Below are positions 15,498-23,204 of a stretch of 35,936 bases of DNA, in pieces; within the stretch, counting starts at the first letter, position 1, and every line of letters begins with the position of its first letter. The notes below the pieces were generated by a model that saw only the letters and a list, made by a program, of their open reading frames with translations, ran no database searches and had not been told where the DNA came from. The position numbers were made by a program, and so were the translations under genes. The DNA comes from Geminicoccus harenae (GTDB taxonomy: Bacteria > Pseudomonadota > Alphaproteobacteria > Geminicoccales > Geminicoccaceae): positions 1-35,936 of the forward strand of contig NZ_JABGCL010000036.1 of NCBI RefSeq assembly GCF_019800005.1, written 5' to 3'.

Positions 15498-17261
15498 TCA
15501 GCCGATCTCGATCCGCACGCCGCCGCCGAACTCGAGGACCTCGATGTTGCGCAGCACGTCGGTGCCCCAGGCCCGGTCCGGGGCGACATGCGCCACCGTC
15601 GTGCTGCCGTCGGGCTGCTCGGTGATCGTGTACTGGCTGCGCGGCCCGTTGAAGAAGGCGATGTCGCGCGCCCCGCCGCCGTCCAGCACGTCGTTCCCGG
15701 CCCCGCCACGCAAGAGGTCGTCGCCCGAGCCGCCTTCCAGGATGTCGTCGCCGAAGCTGCCGCGCAGGTCGTCGTTGCCGTTGCCGCCGAGCAGCCGGTC
15801 GTCGCCGGCACCACCGGTCAAGAGGTCGTTGCCGAAGCTGCCGTCCAGCAGGTCGTCGCCACTGCCGCCATCCAGGTCGTCATTGCCGCTGTCGCCGAGC
15901 AGCCGGTCGCCGCCGACCCCGCCGCGCAGCTGGTCGTCGCCGCCCTGCCCCAGCAGCAGGTCGTCGCCCACCCCGCCGAACAGGAGGTCGTCGCCATTGC
16001 CGCCGGTCAGCTCGTCATTGCCGGACGAACCCTTGAGGAAGTCGTCGTCATTGTCGCCGAACAGGAGGTCGGCCCCCGCACCACCATCCAGGTTGTCGTT
16101 GCCGAACCCACCCTCCAGCCGGTCGTTGCCCGCACCACCGACCAGGAAGTCGTCGCCGTTGCTCCCTTTCAGCTGGTCGTTGCCGTTGCCGCCGAAGATC
16201 GTGTCGTTGCCGCCGCGCCCGTCGATGACGTCGTCGCCGTCGCGCCCCGGGATGACGTCCCGGCCGTCGGTGGTGACCGGGGGGGCGGCCGGGTCGGGAT
16301 CATTGCCGCCACCCGGCGGATTGTTCGGCGGGTTGTCCGGAGGATTGCTCGGGGGGGCCGCCGGCTCGGCGAAGGCGCTGCCGTTCCAGCGATAGACGGT
16401 CGGGTCGTCCGCGAAGTGGAGCTGCTCGATGCCGCCGGCATCGGCCTTGCCCACCAGGGTAATGGCGAGCGGGCCGGCCTTGCCGGCATACCGGATGGTC
16501 AGATCCTCGCCGGCCGTGGCGAAGGCCAGGTCCTGGAAGCGGATGCCGGCGCCGAAGTGGATCCGGTCGGCCGTGCCGCCCGAATCGTCGATGATCTCGA
16601 TGCCGTGGCCGCCGCTCATCTCGTAGATGTCATTGCCGGCACCGCCCAGCAGCCGGTCGGCGCCGGCACTGCTCAGCAGCACGTCGTTGCCGTTGCCGCC
16701 CGAGACCAGGTCGTCGCCGCTACGGCCGTCCAGCACGTCGTTGCCGTTCAGGCCGCGCAGCGTGTCGTCGAGAAAGCTGCCGAACAGGGGCCGGTCGTCG
16801 CCATTGGTGCCGTTGAACACGGTGCGGTCGAGCTTGCTGCCGTCGCTGAAGACGATGTTCTCCGGCAGGCCCTTGGTGATCGTGATGGAATCGCCGTTGC
16901 CGTAATGGATGACGAACCCGGCATCGCCGGGCGCCACGTCGCCGTTCACCACCTGGCGCACCAGACGCACGCTGCCCTTGTCCACCGACTGGCCGAACTG
17001 GATGGTCGTGTCGGCGCGGTTGTCGATCAGCACGTCGTCGCCGTCGCCGGCGCGGAAGATGTAGCGGTCGGCGCCCGACGCCCCTTCCAGCCGGTCATTG
17101 CCGCTATTGCCGGTCAGGACGTCGTTGCCGGCATTGCCCAGCAGGACATCGTCGCCGCCGCCGCCTTCCAGCCAGTCGTCCCCGCCGAAGCCGCTGATCT
17201 CGTCGTTCTCGGACTTGCCGAAAAGCCGGTCCGCGCCGGTCGTCCCGGTGATCTTCGCCAC
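15498..17261 (-). CDS. RTX calcium-binding protein, second gene of the paralog cluster
   Basis: The 587-residue protein has N-terminal nonapeptides (about 6-60), a beta-rich module with YIFRAGDGDDVLIDN and VIHYGNGDSITITKG, a second RTX patch (about 155-210) and a second beta module ending AGGIEQLHFADD. A short Pro/Asn linker (PPSNPPDNPPNNPPGG) follows, then about 22 nonapeptides starting RDVIPGRDGDDVIDGRG, and the cap DIAFFNGPRSQYTITEQ with LRNIEVLEFGGGVRIEIG. The beta modules with IEQLHF recall the domains that precede RTX arrays in other secreted haemolysin-like proteins. GTG start, with GAGGG upstream. It is likely a secreted or surface structural protein; no enzyme domain was recognised. 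Confidence 0.87.
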   Translation of the reverse strand: MAKITGTTGADRLFGKSENDEISGFGGDDWLEGGGGDDVLLGNAGNDVLTGNSGNDRLEGASGADRYIFRAGDGDDVLIDNRADTTIQFGQSVDKGSVRLVRQVVNGDVAPGDAGFVIHYGNGDSITITKGLPENIVFSDGSKLDRTVFNGTNGDDRPLFGSFLDDTLRGLNGNDVLDGRSGDDLVSGGNGNDVLLSSAGADRLLGGAGNDIYEMSGGHGIEIIDDSGGTADRIHFGAGIRFQDLAFATAGEDLTIRYAGKAGPLAITLVGKADAGGIEQLHFADDPTVYRWNGSAFAEPAAPPSNPPDNPPNNPPGGGNDPDPAAPPVTTDGRDVIPGRDGDDVIDGRGGNDTIFGGNGNDQLKGSNGDDFLVGGAGNDRLEGGFGNDNLDGGAGADLLFGDNDDDFLKGSSGNDELTGGNGDDLLFGGVGDDLLLGQGGDDQLRGGVGGDRLLGDSGNDDLDGGSGDDLLDGSFGNDLLTGGAGDDRLLGGNGNDDLRGSFGDDILEGGSGDDLLRGGAGNDVLDGGGARDIAFFNGPRSQYTITEQPDGSTTVAHVAPDRAWGTDVLRNIEVLEFGGGVRIEIG

Positions 17262-17472
17262 GGCTCAACCCTCTTCTTCTTTGCCGACCTCCACGCCTAC
17301 TGACGCAGCCGCCCCCAGGCGTGGCAGAGGCGGCGGACGGATCATGATCCGCCCTGAAGAAGACATAAGCGAAACCCCCGGCCTGTCCACTGGACCAGGG
17401 GCCGCTCCGGAAACGGCAGGGGCGGGTGATGTCTCCATCACCCGCCCCCTTCCTAGCGCCCGGCTGCGATGG

Positions 17473-19344
17473 TCAGCTGACCATCACCTGCACGCCGCCG
17501 CCGAACTCCAGCACCTCGACGCCGCGCACCACGTCGTTGCCGTAGATCTGCCCTGCGGTCGTATGGGCAACTAGCCAGCTGCCGTCACCCTGCTGGGTGA
17601 CCTGGTAGTCGGCCCGCGCGCCGTTGAAGAACGCGATGTCGCGTCCTTCGCCGCCATCCAGGATGTCGCTGCCATGGCCGCCGCGCAGTTCGTCGTCGCC
17701 GGCACCGCCTTCCAGGATGTCGTCGCCGAAGCTGCCCCGCAGGTCGTCCTGGCCGTCCCCGCCGCGCAGGGTGTCGGTGCCGGTACCGCCCGCCAGCAGG
17801 TCGTCGCCGGTTCCACCCTCGACGAGGTCGTCGCCGGTACCGCCGTCCAGGTTGTCGTTGCCGGCATCCCCGAACACCTGGTCGTCGCCCAGGCCACCGC
17901 GGACCAGATCGTCCAGCCCGTCGCCGTGCAGGATGTCGTTGTCGATCCCGCCGAAGATCCGGTCGGCACCGCCGCCGCCGTTCAGCGTGTCGTCGCCGCC
18001 ACCGCCCTTCAGGAAGTCGCCGCCGTCATTGCCGAACAGCACGTCGTTGCCGACACCGCCATCCATGTTGTCGTTGCCGGGGCCGCCTTCCAGCCGGTCG
18101 TTGCCGGGGCCGCCCGCGAGGAAGTCGTCGCCAGCACCACCTTTCAGCGAGTCGTTGCCGTTGCCGCCATAGATCGCGTCGTTGCCACCGAGGCCGTCCA
18201 CAACATCGTCGCCGTCACGGCCGGGAATGACGTCGCTGCCTTGGGTGGGGCCGTCAGACGGCGGAGGGGGAGGAGGCGGGGGAGGCGGCGGAGGCGGAGG
18301 CGGCGGGGGCGGCGGAGGAGCCGCCGGCGGCGTGAACTTGTCGCCGTCCCAGGTGTAGACCGTCGAGCTGCCCTGGAACCGGAGTTGCTCGATGCTGCCG
18401 GAGCTTGCCTGGTTCGCGATGGTGAGCGTGTCGCCGCCGGCACCGTACCGGATCACCACGTCGGACCCGACCGTGGTGAAGGTCAGGTCGTTGAAGCCGA
18501 TCCCGGGGCCGAGCAGGATGCGGTCGTTGCCGCCATCGTCGTAGATCTGATCAGCCGCATAGCCCTTGCCGTAGCGGTACTCGTCGTTACCGGTTCCGCC
18601 GTTCAAGCCGTCGATGCCCAGCCCGCCGTCAAGGATATCGTCGCCATCGCCGCCTTCCAGCTGGTCGATGCCGCTCTCGCCTTGGAGCAGGTCGTTGCCT
18701 GCGTCGCCCTCGAGGATGTCGTTGCCGCTGCCGCCCTGAATGGAGTCGTTGCCGACACCACCTCCCAGCCAGTCGTCGCCGTTCAGCCCGTCGAGGGTGT
18801 CGTTCCCGCTCTCACCGGAAAGGTGGTCGTTTCCATCGTCGCCGCGGAGTATGTCGTTGCCCGCGCCGCCCTGCAGCTGGTCGATTCCGGCACCGCCAGA
18901 GAGCCGATCGTCGCCATTCAGGCCGTCGAGGGTATCGTCCCCACTCTCGCCGAAGAGCTCGTCGTTGCCGTCATCGCCACGGAGCAGATCGTTCCCAGCA
19001 CCGCCCTGCAGCTTGTCGTTGCCCAGGCCGCCGGAGAGGCGGTCATCACCGTTCAGGCCGTCGAGGATATCGTTCCCGCTCTCACCGGAGAGTTCATCGT
19101 TTCCATCATCGCCGCGGAGGTGGTCGTTACCTGCGCCGCCCTGCATCTTGTCATCGCCAAGACCGCCAAAGAGACGATCATCGCCGTTCAGGCCATCGAG
19201 GATGTCGTTGCCCTCATCCCCTCTGATCTCGTCATTGCCGCCCAAGCCGCGGAGCGTATCGTCGCCGGCTAGACCGATCATCACGTCCGCGGACTCGGTT
19301 CCTTTTTTATCATCGACACCCGGAGTACCTACAATCGTTGCCAC
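17473..19344 (-). CDS. RTX calcium-binding protein with polyproline linker, first gene of the cluster
   Basis: This is the largest paralog at 623 residues. Residues 36-215 are four copies of a 45-residue block of five nonapeptides. A beta-rich module (about 265-335, with DDGGNDRILLGPGIG and GSIEQLRFQGSS) leads to a run of 20 prolines, then a C-terminal RTX array from GSDVIPGRDGDDVVDG and the cap DIAFFNGARADYQVTQQ with VEVLEFGGGVQV. It starts with GTG; AGGAG lies 7 bases upstream. It lacks a signal peptide, as type I substrates do. The upstream 500 bp hold the likely promoter of the cluster. The N-terminal repeats are less GC-biased and more alike than the C-terminal ones, which points to recent expansion. 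Confidence 0.87.
   Translation of the reverse strand: MATIVGTPGVDDKKGTESADVMIGLAGDDTLRGLGGNDEIRGDEGNDILDGLNGDDRLFGGLGDDKMQGGAGNDHLRGDDGNDELSGESGNDILDGLNGDDRLSGGLGNDKLQGGAGNDLLRGDDGNDELFGESGDDTLDGLNGDDRLSGGAGIDQLQGGAGNDILRGDDGNDHLSGESGNDTLDGLNGDDWLGGGVGNDSIQGGSGNDILEGDAGNDLLQGESGIDQLEGGDGDDILDGGLGIDGLNGGTGNDEYRYGKGYAADQIYDDGGNDRILLGPGIGFNDLTFTTVGSDVVIRYGAGGDTLTIANQASSGSIEQLRFQGSSTVYTWDGDKFTPPAAPPPPPPPPPPPPPPPPPPPPSDGPTQGSDVIPGRDGDDVVDGLGGNDAIYGGNGNDSLKGGAGDDFLAGGPGNDRLEGGPGNDNMDGGVGNDVLFGNDGGDFLKGGGGDDTLNGGGGADRIFGGIDNDILHGDGLDDLVRGGLGDDQVFGDAGNDNLDGGTGDDLVEGGTGDDLLAGGTGTDTLRGGDGQDDLRGSFGDDILEGGAGDDELRGGHGSDILDGGEGRDIAFFNGARADYQVTQQGDGSWLVAHTTAGQIYGNDVVRGVEVLEFGGGVQVMVS
18259..18318 (-). repeat. 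(CCN)20 tract encoding 20 consecutive prolines
   Basis: Twenty proline codons in a row, using CCG, CCT and CCC, separate the two halves of the RTX protein. On the plus strand the tract is G-rich with many GGNGG runs, so it could form DNA or RNA secondary structure. Polyproline runs need elongation factor P for efficient translation. The paralog in 15498-17261 has a shorter Pro/Asn/Gly linker at the same place. Confidence 0.9.
18700..19239 (-). repeat. Four tandem 135-bp units (45-residue RTX super-repeat)
   Basis: Each unit encodes five nonapeptides in the same order, roughly GNDELSGES, GNDILDGLN, GDDRLSGGL, GNDKLQGGA, GNDLLRGDD. The four units start at residues 36, 81, 126 and 171 of the protein. 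They resemble each other position by position far more than neighbouring nonapeptides do, so the whole block of five was duplicated as a unit. Confidence 0.85.
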
Positions 19345-19588
19345 GGACCACTCCTACAACAATGAACAAATCTGGTGACTTCTTCCTGATCGATGCGCGC
19401 AGCTTAAGCTCGCACTTACCAGGCAACGAGCCAGCCTTCCCAGCTTCAGTCGGAAGCTGGCTGCATTCAGGAAGTCTCGAATCTTCTGGATTTACGCCTG
19501 ACCGGCACTCTCTCAGCGATCACCTGATATGCTGAAAGAGTTATCCCCCCGGCGCAGGGATGATGAAAGCCGCCTCAACCTGGACACT

Positions 19589-19786
19589 CTATTTGGCCAG
19601 CCGATCATGAAGTCGGATAGGCCATTGCCGCGCAAGCGTCTGGTTCCCGCCATTCGAAGCGTCCTCGATTGTGATGTTCTTGCTGAGGCTCGGAACAGCA
19701 ATCCACACTTCGCATGTCGCAGATTGATTACCGCGTTGTGTAAGAAAGATTGCGTGGCGGAAATCTTCTGTCAATCCTCGTGGCAA
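19589..19786 (-). CDS. Doubtful 65-aa reading frame with low third-position GC
   Basis: From a TTG codon the frame encodes a balanced, protein-like sequence (CEVWIAVPSLSKNITIED) quite unlike the Arg/Ala/Pro-rich shadow frames elsewhere. Codon use is AT-richer than in neighbours. It could be a small acquired gene or the tail of a decayed one. No family was recognised and no ribosome site is clear, so it may not be real. Confidence 0.2.
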   Translation of the reverse strand: MPRGLTEDFRHAIFLTQRGNQSATCEVWIAVPSLSKNITIEDASNGGNQTLARQWPIRLHDRLAK

Positions 19787-19803
19787 ACTTTCCCCAAGTA
19801 AAT

Positions 19804-19840
19804 GGCTTCCGGAACCATCGGAGAAAAGGTTCCGGAAGCC
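19804..19840 (-). terminator. Strong 13-bp hairpin after the FAH-family gene
   Basis: GGCTTCCGGAACC and GGTTCCGGAAGCC pair perfectly across an 11-base loop, 8 bp beyond the stop of the minus-strand FAH gene. On that strand it is followed by ATTTACTT, a weak T-rich tail. Position and stem strength make it the likely end of the acyl-CoA synthetase / FAH transcript. Confidence 0.7.
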
Positions 19841-19848
19841 GCTCCAGC

Positions 19849-21024
19849 CTACCCCCGCAACAACCCCCGCCCCGCCAGGTTGCGCATCAGCGCCCCGGTG
19901 CCGAACTCCCAGGCCGGCACCTTGTCCGCGTGCTGGACCACGTTCACCAGCTTGCCGAGCTTCGGTGTCCAGATGCTCACCGCGTCGCCGATCGCGTGGG
20001 TGAAGCCCTGGCCGGGGCCGTGGCGGTCCTGGATCGGGGCGAACATGGTGCCGAGATAGAGGACGAAGCCGTCGGGGTACTGGTGGTGGGCGCCGATGGT
20101 CTGGGCGACCAGGTCGGCCGGGTCCCGGCTGATCGCCGACATGCTGGAATGGCCTTCCATGCGGAAGCCGTCCGTGCCTTCGACCAGCATGGCGAGGTCG
20201 GCGGCGCGGACCGTGTCCAGGTCGAACGTCTCGTCGAACAGGCGGATGAACGGGCCGATCGCGGCCGAGCCGTTATTGTCCTTGGCCTTGCCCAGCAGCA
20301 GCGCGCTGCGGCCTTCCACGTCGCGCAGGTTGACGTCGTTGCCGAGCGTGGCGCCGACGATCTTCCCCTGGTTGGAGACCGCCAGGACGATCTCGGGCTC
20401 CGGGTTGTTCCAGGTCGAGACCGGGTGGATGCCGATGAGCGCCCCGGTGCCGACGGCGGACATGGGCTGGCTCTTGGTGAAGACCTCGGCGTCCTTGCCG
20501 ATGCCGACCTCCAGATATTGCGACCAGGCGCCCTGGCGGATCAGGTGCTCCTTCAGCTCCATCGCCTTGTCGGAGCCCGGCACGATCGCGCGCAGGTCGT
20601 CGCCGACGATGGCGGTGATCTTCTGGCGGATCGCCTCCGACTTGGCGGCGTCGCCGCGCGCCTGCTCCTCGATCACCCGCTCCAGCATGGAGCGCACGAA
20701 GGTGACGCCGCAGGCCTTGATCGCGTGGAGGTCGACCGGGGCCAGGAAATAGGGCGTGCCGGGGTCGCGGCGGTCATGGGCGCTGTTGGCGAGGATCGGG
20801 GCGAGGTCGCCGATCCGCTCGGCACCGGCGCTGCGGGCGAGAGCCACCGGGTTGGCCGCGTTGGTCAACTCGCTCAAGGTCGGCACGATCGGGGTGAGGT
20901 CGAACACGCCCTCCTCCCGGATCGCCACCACGCACGGGCCGGCCCCGGTCTGCACGCGGCCGACCAGGGTGCCGGCGGTGCCGTCCTCGGGCAGGGTCTG
21001 GTCGATGGTCAGGCTGGCGTGCAC
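19849..21024 (-). CDS. Fumarylacetoacetate hydrolase (FAH) family protein
   Basis: The 391-residue protein has an FAH fold in its C-terminal part: LEVGIGKDAEVFTKSQPMS, then PEPEIVLAVSNQGKIVGATLGNDVNLRDVEGRS, where the acidic residues bind the divalent metal, and DGFVLYLGTMFAP. FAH-family enzymes cleave or dehydrate beta-diketo acids and 2-keto-3-deoxy sugar acids. The length and N-terminal domain resemble members annotated in sugar-acid catabolism, but the substrate cannot be read from sequence. The start is GTG; no nearby ATG gives a better one. It lies 52 bp after the acyl-CoA synthetase gene on the same strand, so they may be co-transcribed. A strong hairpin follows. Confidence 0.85.
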   Translation of the reverse strand: MHASLTIDQTLPEDGTAGTLVGRVQTGAGPCVVAIREEGVFDLTPIVPTLSELTNAANPVALARSAGAERIGDLAPILANSAHDRRDPGTPYFLAPVDLHAIKACGVTFVRSMLERVIEEQARGDAAKSEAIRQKITAIVGDDLRAIVPGSDKAMELKEHLIRQGAWSQYLEVGIGKDAEVFTKSQPMSAVGTGALIGIHPVSTWNNPEPEIVLAVSNQGKIVGATLGNDVNLRDVEGRSALLLGKAKDNNGSAAIGPFIRLFDETFDLDTVRAADLAMLVEGTDGFRMEGHSSMSAISRDPADLVAQTIGAHHQYPDGFVLYLGTMFAPIQDRHGPGQGFTHAIGDAVSIWTPKLGKLVNVVQHADKVPAWEFGTGALMRNLAGRGLLRG

Positions 21025-21076
21025 GGTTCTTCTGCCTCGCTGATGATATGGGATTGGATGGCGCGCGGGGGCCGCT

Positions 21077-22735
21077 TCAGAGCGATCTGGCCCGCTCGCG
21101 CAGCACGTTCTTCTGCACCTTGCCGGTCGAGGTCTTGGGCAAGGGGCCGAAGATGATCGTCTTGGGCAGCTTGTAGCCGGCGATCTCGCCCCGGCAATGC
21201 TGGACCAGTTCCTCGGCGGTGACGGCTGAGCCCTCGCGCAGGGTGACGAAGGCGCAGGGCGTCTCGCCCCATTTCTCGTCCGGCCGCGCCACCACCGCGG
21301 CGTCGATCACGTCGGGGTGGCGGTAGAGCGCGCCCTCCACCTCGATCGAGCTGATGTTCTCGCCGCCGGAGATGATGATGTCCTTGGAGCGGTCCTTGAT
21401 CTCCAGGTAGCCGTCCGGGTGCATCACCGCGAGGTCGCCGGAATGGAACCAGCCTTCGGCGAAGGCCGCCTGGGTGGCGCTCGGGTTCTTCAGGTAGCCG
21501 CGCATCACCACATGGCCGCGGAACATGATCTCGCCCAGCGTGGTGGCGTCGCGCGGCACCGGCCGCATGGTTTCGGGGTCCAGCACGTCCAGCCCTTCCA
21601 GGACCGGGTAGCGGACGCCCTGGCGGGCCAGCTTCTCCGAGCGGGCCTTGCTGTCCAGCCCGGCCCATTCCTCCTGGAAGGCGCAGACCACGGCCGGCCC
21701 ATAGACCTCGGTCAGGCCATAGACATGGGTCACCTCGATGCCCAGGCGGTCCATCTTCTCCAGCACCGCTGCCGGGGGTGCGGAGGCCGCGGTCATCATC
21801 CGCACCTTCTGGCCGAACGGCCGCCGCGCCTCCTCGGGCGCATTGACCAGCATGCTCATGATGATCGGCGCACCGCACAGATGGGTGACGCCATGCTCGG
21901 CCAGCGCTGCGTAGATCGTTTCCGAGTTCATCCGGCGCAGGCAGACATTGACGCCGGCCTGCAGCACGGTGGTCCAGGGAAAGCACCAGCCATTGCAGTG
22001 GAACATCGGCAGCGTCCAGAGATAGACCGGATGCTGCGGCATCGACCACACCAGCACGTTGCCGACCGCGTTCAGGTAGGCGCCGCGATGATGGTAGACG
22101 ACCCCCTTGGGATCGCCGGTGGTGCCCGAGGTGTAGTTCAGCGTGATCGCCTGCCACTCGTCGGCCGGCAGGATCGGCGTAGCCTCAGGGTCGCCGCTGG
22201 CCAGGAACTCCTCGTAGTCGAGCCGGCCCAGGCGCTGGTGCGGCCCGGCGAACTCCGGGTCGCACACGTCGATCACGATCGGCGGGTGGGCCAGCGACGT
22301 CAGCGCCTTCTGGACGATCGGCGCGAACTCGCTGTCCAGGATCAGCACCTTCGCCCCGCCATGCTCCAGAATGAAGGCGACCGTGCCGGGATCGGAGCGG
22401 GTATTCAGCGCGTTCAGGACCGCACCGGCCAGCGGCACGCCGTAATGACATTCCAGCATGGGCGGCGTGTTCGGCAGCATCGCCGCCACCGTGTCGCCGG
22501 GCTGCACGCCCAGCCGCTCCAGGGCCGAGGCCAGCCGGCGGCAGCGCTCGCGCAGCTCGCGATAGGTGCGGCGCAGCCCGCCATGGACCACCGCCAGCCG
22601 CTCGGGATGGATCGCGGCGGTGCGGTCCAGGAAGGTCAGCGGCGTCAGCGGCGCGAAGTTGGCCGCATTCCGGTCCAGCCCGCTCTCGTAGGGGCCATCT
22701 GCCGGATGACCCGCATACCGCAACTGCTCCGCCAT
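21077..22735 (-). CDS. AMP-forming acyl-CoA synthetase
   Basis: The 552-residue protein has the ANL-superfamily motifs in order: the AMP/phosphate loop YTSGTTGDPKGVVYHH at about 190, MFHCNGWCFPW, YGLTEVYGP, the hinge region GWFHSGDLAVMHPDGYLEIKDR, and the catalytic lysine region KTSTGKVQKN near the C-terminus. It activates a carboxylic acid with ATP and joins it to CoA. The overall form resembles the medium-chain / methylmercaptopropionate-CoA ligase group, with the substrate undetermined. I chose ATG 22735 because GGAGGAG lies about 9 bases upstream and MAEQLRYAG fits the family. ATG 22744 is close behind as an alternative. Confidence 0.9.
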   Translation of the reverse strand: MAEQLRYAGHPADGPYESGLDRNAANFAPLTPLTFLDRTAAIHPERLAVVHGGLRRTYRELRERCRRLASALERLGVQPGDTVAAMLPNTPPMLECHYGVPLAGAVLNALNTRSDPGTVAFILEHGGAKVLILDSEFAPIVQKALTSLAHPPIVIDVCDPEFAGPHQRLGRLDYEEFLASGDPEATPILPADEWQAITLNYTSGTTGDPKGVVYHHRGAYLNAVGNVLVWSMPQHPVYLWTLPMFHCNGWCFPWTTVLQAGVNVCLRRMNSETIYAALAEHGVTHLCGAPIIMSMLVNAPEEARRPFGQKVRMMTAASAPPAAVLEKMDRLGIEVTHVYGLTEVYGPAVVCAFQEEWAGLDSKARSEKLARQGVRYPVLEGLDVLDPETMRPVPRDATTLGEIMFRGHVVMRGYLKNPSATQAAFAEGWFHSGDLAVMHPDGYLEIKDRSKDIIISGGENISSIEVEGALYRHPDVIDAAVVARPDEKWGETPCAFVTLREGSAVTAEELVQHCRGEIAGYKLPKTIIFGPLPKTSTGKVQKNVLRERARSL

Positions 22736-22818
22736 CGCCGCCATCTCCTCCAGCTCGCGCGCTCTTAGGCCCAGGCCGCAGCCGGCGTCGAGGCCGCTTT
22801 GGCCGCCTGGACGAAAAC

Positions 22819-23067
22819 TCAGTGCACGCAGCCGCCCGCACCGCACGCGCAGCCCCCGCCCGAGCGGGCGCTGCCAGCGCGATCCCCGACATCACACGCA
22901 AAGGCCGGCCGCTCCTGGCCGCCGCCCTTGCCGAGCATCGGCCGGGCCAGGGCCCGGCGGGCAGGCATGGCGCAGGCCGGGCAGGCCCGCGGCCGGTCGC
23001 TTTCGCTCATGGGCGACCAGTCCTTGAAGACGCCGTGGTCGCTGCAGTCATAGGTATAGAGCGGCAT
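22819..23067 (-). CDS. FmdB-like zinc-ribbon protein
   Basis: The 82-residue protein starts MPLYTYDCSDHGVF, which matches the FmdB-type N-terminus, and continues with RACPACAMPARRALARP. The C-terminal end is Cys/Gly-rich (GGCACGAGGCVH) and may bind metal. FmdB-like proteins often accompany amidase genes and are thought to be regulatory, although this is not proven. In this copy the first CxxC pair of the ribbon is reduced to a single Cys and a His. ATG 23067 gives the conserved start; upstream in-frame sequence is unrelated. It is divergent from accA and 83 bp before the acyl-CoA synthetase gene. Confidence 0.7.
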   Translation of the reverse strand: MPLYTYDCSDHGVFKDWSPMSESDRPRACPACAMPARRALARPMLGKGGGQERPAFACDVGDRAGSARSGGGCACGAGGCVH

Positions 23068-23128
23068 GTCGATGCGCTGGCCCGTGGTCGCAAACCTCGC
23101 CAGCCATCCTAGCCGCGGAGCCGCCGCG

Positions 23129-23157
23129 TTGACACCCCCGCCGACCGGGGCCACATC
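23129..23157 (+). promoter_or_regulatory. Possible accA promoter
   Basis: A perfect TTGACA (23129-23134) lies 71 bp before the accA start. The segment 17 bases later (CACATC) is a poor -10 box, so activity depends on context. It is in the 137-bp divergent region between accA and the FmdB-like gene. Confidence 0.3.
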
Positions 23158-23204
23158 GGCACGGGGCCGCGCGGGCCCTCGCAACGGCATGGCGGGTCAC
23201 GAGT

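Larger units (their letters stand above)
19345..19848. other. Lower-GC intergenic region upstream of the RTX cluster
   Basis: This is the most AT-rich long stretch of the chromosomal part. It should contain the promoter of the RTX cluster. A perfect 8-bp hairpin (19440-19447 with 19453-19460) lies about 100 bp upstream of the RTX start and could be a leader structure. A minus-strand frame at 19589-19786 and a plus-strand frame at 19529-19801 are open but unrecognised. Confidence 0.5.

Noticed and set aside
13893..19272. Regular short DNA repeats that could suggest CRISPR arrays
   Set aside because: The spacing is 27 bp with coding-constrained GGxGxD units and no unique spacers; these are RTX repeats in genes.
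19849..22735. Aromatic (homogentisate) degradation operon
   Set aside because: An FAH-family protein and an acyl-CoA synthetase alone do not define that pathway; HmgA and MaiA-type genes are absent.
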